Assembly: GCA_965277835.1 (NCBI GenBank)
Contig: OZ255841.1
Coordinates: 496,001-560,000, forward strand
Direction of reading: 5' to 3'
From: Arcticimaribacter sp965277835
GTDB lineage: Bacteria > Bacteroidota > Bacteroidia > Flavobacteriales > Flavobacteriaceae
Length of the DNA stretch: 64,000 nt
Both the position numbers and the translations under genes were made by a program. Below, piece by piece: positions 44,225 to 52,782 of the stretch (position 1 is its first letter; the number at the start of each line of letters is the position of its first letter). The notes beneath the pieces are model-generated. The model searched no databases. It saw nothing but the letters and a program-made list of their open reading frames with translations, and was not told the origin of the DNA.

Positions 44225-44812
44225 ATGAATTATTTAGCACACTTATACTTATCAGGAAATAATTCAGATATTAGATTTGGAAACTTTATAGGAGATACTG
44301 TTCTAGGAAAAGAATATAATATTTATTCTAAAGAAATTCAAGAAGGTGTTTTACTTCACAGAAAAATTGACGTTTATACCGACAAGCATCCTATATTTAG
44401 AGAACACACTAAACTTCTGTTCCCTCAATTTAGCCATTATAGTCGCGTAATTGTCGATATTTTCTATGACCATTTTTTAGCTTCACTATGGGATGATTAT
44501 CATGCACAGTCTCTTGAGCGTTATACCGAAGAATTTTATGATTCTATTGAAAATTATTCAACTTTATTTCCTTTGAAAATGAAACGAATATACCCATATA
44601 TGAAGTCTCAAAATTGGTTTTTAAAATACAAAACTTTAGATGGGTTAACACAAATTCTTGCCCAAATGGAAAATCGAACACGTTTCAAATATAACTTAAA
44701 GGAGTCTGTAACTAATTTAGAAGAGGATTATCAAACTTTTAAAAAGGGATTTCTTATTTTCTTTGCAGAAATTCAATTTTTTGTATCTTCAAAACAAAAT
44801 AATGGCATATAA
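44225..44812 (+). CDS. Acyl carrier protein phosphodiesterase family (DUF479)
   Basis: A 195-residue cytosolic protein. The N-terminus MNYLAHLYLSG, then RFGNFIGDTVLG, EGVLLHRKIDVYTDKHPIF and RVIVDIFYDHFLA match the AcpH/DUF479 family over its full length, with the conserved histidine and aspartate metal ligands. AcpH removes the phosphopantetheine arm from acyl carrier protein. Ten bases separate it from the gamma-glutamyltransferase gene, so they are likely co-transcribed, although no biochemical link is obvious. Confidence 0.9.
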   Translation: MNYLAHLYLSGNNSDIRFGNFIGDTVLGKEYNIYSKEIQEGVLLHRKIDVYTDKHPIFREHTKLLFPQFSHYSRVIVDIFYDHFLASLWDDYHAQSLERYTEEFYDSIENYSTLFPLKMKRIYPYMKSQNWFLKYKTLDGLTQILAQMENRTRFKYNLKESVTNLEEDYQTFKKGFLIFFAEIQFFVSSKQNNGI

Positions 44813-44822
44813 ACTATAACAT

Positions 44823-46508
44823 ATGAAAACAATAAAAAGAATAGTCAATTACCTTTTAGTACTTACAATTATAACCGTAAGCTGTACGACTAAAGTTGAT
44901 ACTCAAAAAATTAAAGGAGGGGTTGTTTCTGCAATGCCATATGCTTCCGAAGTCGGGGTTTCAATTCTTGAAAAAGGTGGGAATGCCTATGATGCTATGG
45001 TAGCGACAAATTTTGCTTTAGCAGTAGTTTATCCTGTAGCTGGGAATATAACTGGTGGTGGTTTTTTTGTATATAGAGATGCCAATGGAACCACAGGTAC
45101 TCTTGACTATCGTGAGCAAGCACCTGATGCCGCACATAGAGACCTGTATTTGGATGAGAATGGTGATGTAATCCCAAATAAAAGTACTATAGGCGGGCTT
45201 GCTGTAGGAGTTCCTGGAACTGTTGCAGGGACTTTAGAAATCCACTCAAAAATGGGTACACTTTCTCTAAAAACATTAATGCAACCTGCCATTGAACTTG
45301 CAGAAAACGGCTATGCTGTTACAGAAAAACAAGCCAGAAGCTTTAATAAATACCGAAAACTATTTGTTGAGGTTAATGGACCCGACACTTTCTATGCACA
45401 TGAATTTAAAGCTGGCGAAATTTTAAAAAACCCTGCTTTGGCAAAGGTTTTAAAGGCAATAGCAGAAAATGGAATTGAAGGGTTTAACTCTGGTTGGGTT
45501 GCAGACGCTCTTGTTGCAAAAGTTAAAGCCACCGGAGGTATAATAACTCAGGATGACTTGAAAAGCTATAAACCTGTATGGAGAAAACCTCTTACATTTA
45601 GTTATAAAGATCTTAATATAATTTCAATGAACTTGCCGTCTAGCGGTGGGGTTTGTCTTAACCAGCTAATGAAAATGGTTGAACCCTACGACATAAAAAC
45701 AATGGGACATAATACACAAAAAAGCATACAACTTATGGTAGAAGCAGAAAGACGATCGTATGCTGATAGAAGTGAGTTTTTAGGCGATCCTGATTTTGTT
45801 GATGTGCCACTCTCTACCCTACTTGACTCCTCTTATATTGCAAAAAGGATGGAAACATTCCAATGGGATAAGGCAACCCTCTCAAGCGAAATTAAACCTG
45901 GTGATTCATATTATTTTGAAAGCGATGAAACAACCCACTTCTCTATCCTAGATGCCGATGGAAATGCAGTGGCGGTTACTACTACACTAAATGGAGCCTA
46001 TGGCTCAAAAGTTTTTGTAGATGAGCTTGGGGTATTTATGAATAATGAAATGGATGATTTTAGTAGTAAACCAGGAGTACCAAATATGTTTGGTCTAGTA
46101 GGTAATGAGGCTAATGCAATTGCTCCTAAAAAAAGAATGCTTAGCTCAATGACCCCGACTATTGTTGAACGTGACGGAAAATTATATTTAGTTGTTGGTT
46201 CTCCAGGTGGAGCTACCATTATTACTTCTGTTTTCCAAACTATACTAAACGTATATGAGCATGAAATGCCTATTCAAAAAGCAGTTAATGCTCCAAGGTT
46301 TCACCATCAATGGTTACCAGATTATATTACGTTCGAACCAAATCTTTTCGATTCTCAGTTACTTCAACAGTTAAAAAATTTAGGGTATAAAGCTGAAGAA
46401 AAGAATTCTAGAATTATTGGAAAAGTTGACGCAATATTAGTAGATAAAGATGGTACAATTTCCTTGGGCGCAGACCGAAGAGGAGACGATACTGCAGTTA
46501 GTTATTAA
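44823..46508 (+). CDS. ggt: Gamma-glutamyltransferase
   Basis: A 561-residue precursor of the N-terminal-nucleophile type. The signal sequence ends TVSC and is probably a lipoprotein signal. The large subunit has GGNAYDAMVATNFALAVVYP, GNITGGGFFVYRD and LDYREQAPDAA (the glutamate-binding Arg). The autoprocessing site is at TTHFSILDADG, where the second Thr becomes the small-subunit nucleophile, and GSPGGATIIT is the oxyanion segment. It splits gamma-glutamyl amides such as glutathione in the periplasm. Complete. Confidence 0.96.
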   Translation: MKTIKRIVNYLLVLTIITVSCTTKVDTQKIKGGVVSAMPYASEVGVSILEKGGNAYDAMVATNFALAVVYPVAGNITGGGFFVYRDANGTTGTLDYREQAPDAAHRDLYLDENGDVIPNKSTIGGLAVGVPGTVAGTLEIHSKMGTLSLKTLMQPAIELAENGYAVTEKQARSFNKYRKLFVEVNGPDTFYAHEFKAGEILKNPALAKVLKAIAENGIEGFNSGWVADALVAKVKATGGIITQDDLKSYKPVWRKPLTFSYKDLNIISMNLPSSGGVCLNQLMKMVEPYDIKTMGHNTQKSIQLMVEAERRSYADRSEFLGDPDFVDVPLSTLLDSSYIAKRMETFQWDKATLSSEIKPGDSYYFESDETTHFSILDADGNAVAVTTTLNGAYGSKVFVDELGVFMNNEMDDFSSKPGVPNMFGLVGNEANAIAPKKRMLSSMTPTIVERDGKLYLVVGSPGGATIITSVFQTILNVYEHEMPIQKAVNAPRFHHQWLPDYITFEPNLFDSQLLQQLKNLGYKAEEKNSRIIGKVDAILVDKDGTISLGADRRGDDTAVSY

Positions 46509-46551
46509 TAAATTGTTATAAGAAATTTCAATAGAAAATAGTGGAGATAGT

Positions 46552-46615
46552 AGGGCAACCGCATTTTGGTTATGAAGTTGCCCTTAACTAGTTATTTCTT
46601 CCACAATTAGTGGAA
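46552..46615. repeat. Two adjacent hairpins between ggt and the TM2 gene
   Basis: AGGGCAAC (46552-46559) pairs with GTTGCCCT (46577-46584), and TTCCAC (46599-46604) pairs with GTGGAA (46610-46615). The genes on each side converge here. Neither stem has a clear T-tract, so terminator function for either strand is possible but not shown. Confidence 0.45.
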
Positions 46616-46624
46616 TAGGCTAAA

Positions 46625-46834
46625 TTATTTTAGTTCTCTTCCATCAGCCATTTTTAAGCCGCCTGTAATAATTCGAATAAAATCAATTAGAGACCAAATG
46701 CCACATCCTCCTAGGGTGATTAGCATAAGCCACCAATTTTTATATCCCATCATAAGTCTGTGTATTCCAAGACTTCCGAGAAAGAAGGAAATTAAAATCA
46801 TTGTTGTTTTCGATTGTAGTTCTTTTTGTTCCAT
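46625..46834 (-). CDS. TM2-domain protein
   Basis: A 69-residue protein. After a short polar start (MEQKELQSK), two membrane helices joined by a short loop carry FFLGSLGIHRLMMGYKNWWL and CGIWSLIDFIRIITGG, the classical TM2 domain (PF05154) with its conserved G-x-H-R-F/L-Y/M and D-x-I/F motifs. Function of bacterial TM2 proteins is unknown. The gene is short but entirely typical and is convergent with ggt. Confidence 0.9.
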   Translation of the reverse strand: MEQKELQSKTTMILISFFLGSLGIHRLMMGYKNWWLMLITLGGCGIWSLIDFIRIITGGLKMADGRELK

Positions 46835-47025
46835 AGTAATTTTAAGTTATTTTAAGTTTGTTTATTTAGCTAATATATAAAAAGTTAAAAAACGGTATAC
46901 AGGCTTTTAGCTTAAAGATGTTTTTAGCCTATTCAAACTATTTTTAATCTACCTCATAAAATGTTTTCTTAATACTAAACGAGAAGTACAAATGATGTTG
47001 TATTTTTAACGCTTTTCTTGTTACA

Positions 47026-49860
47026 ATGAAGAACAACCATAATGTCATTGAAGTTCAAGGGGCTCGTGTACATAATCTTAAAAATATTAATGTAAATATA
47101 CCTAGAGATAAACTAGTGGTTATCACTGGGTTATCGGGAAGTGGAAAATCGTCGCTTGCCTTCGACACTATTTATGCAGAAGGGCAACGTCGTTATATGG
47201 AAACTTTTTCTGCCTATGTTCGGCAATTTCTAGGAAATTTAGAACGCCCAGAAGTTGATAAAATAGAAGGGCTTTCTCCCGTTATAGCCATTGAACAAAA
47301 AACTACATCTAAAAACCCACGTTCAACTGTGGGTACAATTACAGAAGTTTATGATTTTCTGCGATTAATTTTTGCTAGAATAGGAACAGCATATAGTTAT
47401 CAGACTCAAGAGAAAATGATAAGCTATACCAATGAGCAAATCATCGAACTTATTTTAGAAGACTACTCAAATAAAAACGTAGTAGTACTAGCTCCAATTA
47501 TAAAATCGAGAAAAGGACATTATAGGGAGCTTTTTCAAAATTTAGCACGACAAGGTTTCTTAAAGGTAAGAGTAAATGGCACTATTGTTGAACTTACTAA
47601 AGGAATGAAACTTGATAGATATAAAACTCATGATATTGAATTAGTTATAGATAGATTGCAAATCGAAAACTCTATAAGTGGAATTAAACGTTTACAAGAA
47701 TCAATAGCTACTGCGATGTACCAAAGTGATGGTACACTTTTGATATATGACAATGACACTCAAAAGACACGTTACTTTAGTAAAAATTTAATGTGCCCTA
47801 GCTCAGGGATAGCCTACCCTACCCCCGAACCTAACACTTTTTCGTTTAATTCTCCTAAGGGTATGTGCCAAACTTGTAAAGGACTAGGAACTCAACAGGT
47901 AGTAAATAGAAATAAAATTATACCAAATCCATCTCTTTCTATTAATGCAGGAGGTATTGTTCCTTTAGGTACTCAAAAAAAATCATGGAATTTTAAGCAA
48001 ATGGAAGCAATTGCACAGCTCTATAAATTTAGCTTATCAGATCCAATAGAAAATATTCCTTCAGAGGCTTTAGAAATAATTTTTTCTGGCGGCAAAAAAA
48101 GTTTTGATGTTGTGTCTAAAACATTGGGGATTACTAGAAACTATAAAATTGATTACGAGGGGATTGAAACTTTTATCAAAAACCAATATGAGCACGCTAG
48201 CACAAGTACTATAAAACGATGGGCTAGCGATTTTATGGATAAAAATGAATGCTCAGAATGTCAAGGTTCACGATTAAGAAAAGAAGCATTATATTTTAAA
48301 ATCAATGCGCTTAATATTAGTGAGTTATCCAAAATGGATTTGAATGACTTATACGAATGGTTCGATAACTTACCAAGTTCTTTATCTAAAAACGAATTGA
48401 AAATTGCAGAAGAGGTAGTTAAAGAAATTAAGATGCGTATTCAATTTTTACTTAACGTTGGGCTAAGTTATTTATCTTTAAATCGTTCTTCTAGGTCGTT
48501 GTCTGGCGGAGAAGCACAACGAATTAGGTTAGCTACTCAAATTGGGTCTCAATTGGTAGGCGTACTATATATTTTAGACGAGCCAAGTATAGGACTGCAT
48601 CAACGTGATAATAATCGTTTAATTAAATCTTTATTTTCTCTTCGCGATATAGGGAATTCTATATTAGTAGTTGAACACGATAGAGATATGATTGAACAAG
48701 CAGATTATGTTATTGATATAGGACCGTTTGCAGGAGTAAATGGTGGAGAAATTATTTCGGCAGGAAAACCAGAAGAGATTTTAAGCCAAAACTCTTTAAC
48801 CTCCCAATACTTAAAACGAGAAAAAGACATAGGTATTCCTTTAGAAAGGCGGGTTGGTAATAAAAAATCATTAGTTCTATCGGGCTGTACAGGAAATAAT
48901 TTAAAAAACGTAACCCTTAAGCTACCGTTGGGCATAATGATTGGAATCACTGGAGTTTCGGGGAGTGGAAAATCGACATTAGTAAATGGAACTCTTTATC
49001 CTATTTTGAATGCTCATTTTTTTAATGGTGTTGCCAAACCTTTACCATATAAAAGTATAAAAGGATTAGAACATTTAGACAAAGTGGTTGATGTAAACCA
49101 AAGCCCAATTGGAAGAACTCCAAGAAGTAATCCTGCTACATACACAGGCGTGTTTAGCGAAATAAGAAGTTTATTTACATTAGTCCCCGAAGCACAAATA
49201 AGAGGCTATAAACCTGGTAGATTTAGCTTTAATGTGTCTGGAGGGCGTTGTGAGACTTGTATGGGTGGTGGTATGAAAGTTATAGAAATGAATTTTTTAC
49301 CTGACATATTAGTTGAGTGCGAGTCTTGTCAAGGAAAGCGTTTTAACCGTGAAACCCTTGAAATTCGTTATAAAGGAAAATCTATTTCTGATGTATTAAA
49401 CATGACTATTAACCAAGCATGTTCTTTTTTTGATACTATTCCTAAAATATATAGAAAGCTAAAAACACTACAAGATGTAGGTTTAGGGTATATTACGCTT
49501 GGGCAATCATCTACTACGCTATCAGGTGGAGAAGCACAGCGAATTAAATTAGCCTCAGAACTGTCTAAACGCGACACAGGAAATACGTTATATATTTTAG
49601 ATGAACCAACTACTGGACTTCATTTTGAAGATATAAAAGTGCTTTTAGAAGTATTAAATCGGTTAGTAGATAAAGGAAATACAGTAATAATTATTGAGCA
49701 TAATTTAGATGTAATTAAACAGGTCGATTATATTGTAGATATTGGTTATGAAGGTGGTAAACATGGAGGTCAAATTGTCGCTGAAGGCACACCAGAAAAA
49801 ATAATTAAATCTAGCAAAAGCCATACTGCTCATTATTTGGCTAAGGAAATGGGAGTTTAA
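47026..49860 (+). CDS. uvrA: Excinuclease ABC subunit A
   Basis: A 944-residue damage-recognition ATPase of nucleotide excision repair. Both ABC modules are complete: Walker A GLSGSGKS and GVSGSGKS, signature LSGGEAQRI twice, and two Walker B (YILDEPSIGLH, YILDEPTTGLH). The UvrB-binding region has ERPEVDKIEGLSPVIAIEQK. The second zinc module is intact (CETCMGGGM to CESCQGKRF). In the first zinc module one cysteine pair is reduced to a single cysteine (CPSSGIAYP paired with CQTCKGLG). It starts ATG 47026. Confidence 0.97.
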   Translation: MKNNHNVIEVQGARVHNLKNINVNIPRDKLVVITGLSGSGKSSLAFDTIYAEGQRRYMETFSAYVRQFLGNLERPEVDKIEGLSPVIAIEQKTTSKNPRSTVGTITEVYDFLRLIFARIGTAYSYQTQEKMISYTNEQIIELILEDYSNKNVVVLAPIIKSRKGHYRELFQNLARQGFLKVRVNGTIVELTKGMKLDRYKTHDIELVIDRLQIENSISGIKRLQESIATAMYQSDGTLLIYDNDTQKTRYFSKNLMCPSSGIAYPTPEPNTFSFNSPKGMCQTCKGLGTQQVVNRNKIIPNPSLSINAGGIVPLGTQKKSWNFKQMEAIAQLYKFSLSDPIENIPSEALEIIFSGGKKSFDVVSKTLGITRNYKIDYEGIETFIKNQYEHASTSTIKRWASDFMDKNECSECQGSRLRKEALYFKINALNISELSKMDLNDLYEWFDNLPSSLSKNELKIAEEVVKEIKMRIQFLLNVGLSYLSLNRSSRSLSGGEAQRIRLATQIGSQLVGVLYILDEPSIGLHQRDNNRLIKSLFSLRDIGNSILVVEHDRDMIEQADYVIDIGPFAGVNGGEIISAGKPEEILSQNSLTSQYLKREKDIGIPLERRVGNKKSLVLSGCTGNNLKNVTLKLPLGIMIGITGVSGSGKSTLVNGTLYPILNAHFFNGVAKPLPYKSIKGLEHLDKVVDVNQSPIGRTPRSNPATYTGVFSEIRSLFTLVPEAQIRGYKPGRFSFNVSGGRCETCMGGGMKVIEMNFLPDILVECESCQGKRFNRETLEIRYKGKSISDVLNMTINQACSFFDTIPKIYRKLKTLQDVGLGYITLGQSSTTLSGGEAQRIKLASELSKRDTGNTLYILDEPTTGLHFEDIKVLLEVLNRLVDKGNTVIIIEHNLDVIKQVDYIVDIGYEGGKHGGQIVAEGTPEKIIKSSKSHTAHYLAKEMGV

Positions 49861-49879
49861 GAACCTAATAAATATAAAT

Positions 49880-52693
49880 TTGAAAAGTCTTTTTAGAATA
49901 ATCTTATTGTTAATCTTATTGCAGCCTCTTATTCTTTTAGGACAGGATAAGCAAATTGATTATGACTTTAAAATAGTATTATTAGATAATGAAAAAACAC
50001 TCAGGGTATCTCAAACAATTCAATTCATAAACCCCTCTCAAGAAGGTATTGATGAAATTTATCTTAATGACTGGTCACATGCATATAGTTCTTCTAAGTC
50101 CCCTCTTGCCCAACGTTTTGCAGAAGAGTATGATAGGGGCTTTTATTTTAAATTAAAATCTAAACTTGGCGAAACAAAAAATCTTAAGATACTATTAAAC
50201 GGGAACCGTGTTAACTGGTCAAGAGAAGATAATCAGCTCGATATAATTCATCTAAAATTAAAAGATAAACTATCTCCTAACCAAACTTTAACTCTAGAGC
50301 TTCAATATGATGTTATACTTCCTGATGCTAGTTATACTGGGTATGGGGTAATTAATAATGAAGAATATTATTTAAAGAATACGTTTATACACCTCGCCCC
50401 TTATATAAACGGAAAGTGGGTAAAAAATAGCAACCTTGACATTGAAGAAATTTCTACAATGCCTGCAAATTATTCTATGGAATGGAATACTGCCAAAGAC
50501 TTGTTTATTAACACAAACTTATCCATACAAAAAGAAGTTACAGTAAATGACAGGATTATTCGTTCACTATCAATAGAAAAAACCAAGCAAGTTCAATTTC
50601 ATATTAGTAAAAAAGAATATACTAAATTAACAGTCAATAACTTTTTAATAGAAACAAATTTTGATGAAATAGATAAGGATGAATTTGACCCAGTTAATAG
50701 TCTAACAAGAATTGATTCTTTTGTTACTGAGTATTTTGGAGACTTCCCAAAAGACAAGATATTAATTTCTACTAAGGACTATAAAAAAAGACCCTATTTT
50801 GGGTTAAGTATAGTGTCATCAATATTTAACCCTTTTACAAGCAAGTTCGAGTTTGAAATAAAAGCATTGAGTGTTTATCTAAGGTATTATTTAAACGAAA
50901 GATATCTTGTAAACCCTAGAGAGAATTTTTGGCTTATAGGTGGGCTGCATAATTTAATGATGATGGAATATGTTGACCGATATTATCCTAATGAAAAACT
51001 ATTAGGGACAATACCACAACAACCCATATTAAAACCTTTTTTAAAGAATTATTCCCTTAGCAAAGCTTCTTTTAATGATGCCTTTTTATTTTTTAGTGAA
51101 TATCCCATAAATAGAAATATTCAACAAAGTCCATTGATTCCTAAAAACGAATTAATAAAATTTAATGAGCGAATTTCTACATCAAGCTATGTTGCCCAAG
51201 GCATTCGATATGCCTATAAATTTCAGAGTAAAGAAAAAGTTAACATGGCTTTTCAAAATCAAATGGGAAAAATAAAATCTCAAAAGCAGATATTAGATTC
51301 TCTTAATGAAGAACTTGATGCCTCTTGGCTATTTAAAGGATATTTAGAAGATAGAAACTCTGTTGACTTAAAACTTAAATCAGTTACTTCTACTAAAGAT
51401 TCTCTTTTTGTAGAAATTAAACAAAAACAATCTAATTTAGTGCCTTTCACTATAGCTCAAATAAAAAACGATTCGATAGTTGAATCAATTGATTTAAAAG
51501 CTAATACAAGCATTACAAATGTTCATTTAAAAAATCTACATGCAGACTATATAGCAATTAATCCTAGTAGCAAACTTCCAGAAATTAACAAGAAAAATAA
51601 TTGGAAGAAAATAAGTGGACTGAAAATTAAACCTTTAAAGTTTAGTTTCATTAAAGACTTAGAAGATCCTAAGAGAAATCAGCTATTTTATATTCCACGG
51701 TTTAGTTATACAGAGTTCGATGGCGTAGTCTTTGGTACAAAAATTTCTAATAATCCAATTCAAAGAAAGCCATTAAATTATGGGCTTAATGTAAACTATA
51801 GCCATAAACAGAAAGGGTTAATAGGGTCTTATAATTTAGGGTATCGACTATATGATGAAAACTCTCCTTATTACTTATATCTAATAGGTGTTAATGGTGG
51901 TACGTCTTATTATGATGATGCATTACGTTACAATTTTTTCTCTCCATCTTTTTTAATAGCAAAGCGACCTAATAACTTTAGGTCAAATAAAAAAGAATTC
52001 CTCAGGCTATCAATGGTTGGGGTCAATAAAGAAAAAGGTGATGAACCTCTCTCAAGCCCCAATTATAATATTGGAGACTTGAGATATATTTATTCTAATG
52101 AAGAAGCTGTAAAATCATTTAGAATAACAGCTAATGTCGAATTTTCAGATTTATTTGGCAAAGCAAATTTTGTGGTAAACTATCATCGCCTTTTTCATGA
52201 TGGTCGTAGTTTTTCTTTTCGGTTTTTTGGAGGGAAGTTCCTGTGGGATAATACTCTCGATGAAAATTATTTTGATTATAGCCTTAACCGTTCCAGAGAC
52301 TATCTTTTTCAATACCAATATCTTGGAAGGTTTAATGATGGAGGGTTCTTAAGCCAACAATTTATTATATCGGAAGGGGCATTTAAATCAAAATTTAAAA
52401 ATCCAAACTCAAACGACTTCATATTATCAACTAACTTCACTTATAGTATATGGAAATGGGTTGAAGCCTATGCGGATTTTGGGATTACCAAAAGCATAGA
52501 TACTTCAGCTCAAACGTTTTATGATAGCGGTATTAGATTAAACATAACCCCAGGTTATTTAGAACTTTATTTTCCAATTCAGAGCTCAGAAAACTTTGCG
52601 CTAAACGATAACAATTACCTTTCGAATATGAGGTTTATTTTTACACTGAATCTTGTTAGTTTGCAAAAATTGTTTTCGCGTAGATGGTTTTAG
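49880..52693 (+). CDS. M1-peptidase-like protein without catalytic site, with C-terminal beta-barrel-like domain
   Basis: A 937-residue exported protein (signal MKSLFRIILLLILLQPLILLGQ, TTG start). Residues 25-240 resemble the N-terminal beta saddle of M1/gluzincin aminopeptidases (LRVSQTIQFINP, DEIYLNDWSHAYSS). The region where HExxH should sit (about 328-346) reads ALSVYLRYYLNERYLV, and the W-L-N-E-G glutamate motif is WLIGG at 351-355, so zinc binding and catalysis are not expected. From about residue 580 the protein is rich in aromatic alternating strands, ends in a terminal tryptophan-phenylalanine and resembles an outer-membrane barrel. It lies 19 bases after uvrA and may be surface-exposed. 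Function unknown. Confidence 0.8.
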   Translation: MKSLFRIILLLILLQPLILLGQDKQIDYDFKIVLLDNEKTLRVSQTIQFINPSQEGIDEIYLNDWSHAYSSSKSPLAQRFAEEYDRGFYFKLKSKLGETKNLKILLNGNRVNWSREDNQLDIIHLKLKDKLSPNQTLTLELQYDVILPDASYTGYGVINNEEYYLKNTFIHLAPYINGKWVKNSNLDIEEISTMPANYSMEWNTAKDLFINTNLSIQKEVTVNDRIIRSLSIEKTKQVQFHISKKEYTKLTVNNFLIETNFDEIDKDEFDPVNSLTRIDSFVTEYFGDFPKDKILISTKDYKKRPYFGLSIVSSIFNPFTSKFEFEIKALSVYLRYYLNERYLVNPRENFWLIGGLHNLMMMEYVDRYYPNEKLLGTIPQQPILKPFLKNYSLSKASFNDAFLFFSEYPINRNIQQSPLIPKNELIKFNERISTSSYVAQGIRYAYKFQSKEKVNMAFQNQMGKIKSQKQILDSLNEELDASWLFKGYLEDRNSVDLKLKSVTSTKDSLFVEIKQKQSNLVPFTIAQIKNDSIVESIDLKANTSITNVHLKNLHADYIAINPSSKLPEINKKNNWKKISGLKIKPLKFSFIKDLEDPKRNQLFYIPRFSYTEFDGVVFGTKISNNPIQRKPLNYGLNVNYSHKQKGLIGSYNLGYRLYDENSPYYLYLIGVNGGTSYYDDALRYNFFSPSFLIAKRPNNFRSNKKEFLRLSMVGVNKEKGDEPLSSPNYNIGDLRYIYSNEEAVKSFRITANVEFSDLFGKANFVVNYHRLFHDGRSFSFRFFGGKFLWDNTLDENYFDYSLNRSRDYLFQYQYLGRFNDGGFLSQQFIISEGAFKSKFKNPNSNDFILSTNFTYSIWKWVEAYADFGITKSIDTSAQTFYDSGIRLNITPGYLELYFPIQSSENFALNDNNYLSNMRFIFTLNLVSLQKLFSRRWF

Positions 52694-52756
52694 TTTCATT
52701 ATTTACATCTATTAAACAGTAAGTTAGCGGTTTAAAAACATTTATTTAAAATTTTG

Positions 52757-52764
52757 TACCTTCG
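52757..52764 (+). promoter_or_regulatory. Variant -7 promoter element for the E1 gene
   Basis: TACCTTCG differs from TAnnTTTG at one base and lies 18 bases before the ATG at 52783. It is a weaker match than the other elements listed. Confidence 0.35.
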
Positions 52765-52782
52765 CTAGGCTAAAATTTGACG

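Noticed and set aside
46552..46615. Riboswitch or small RNA between ggt and the TM2 gene
   Set aside because: Two short hairpins are visible, but no larger conserved fold or promoter supports an RNA gene.
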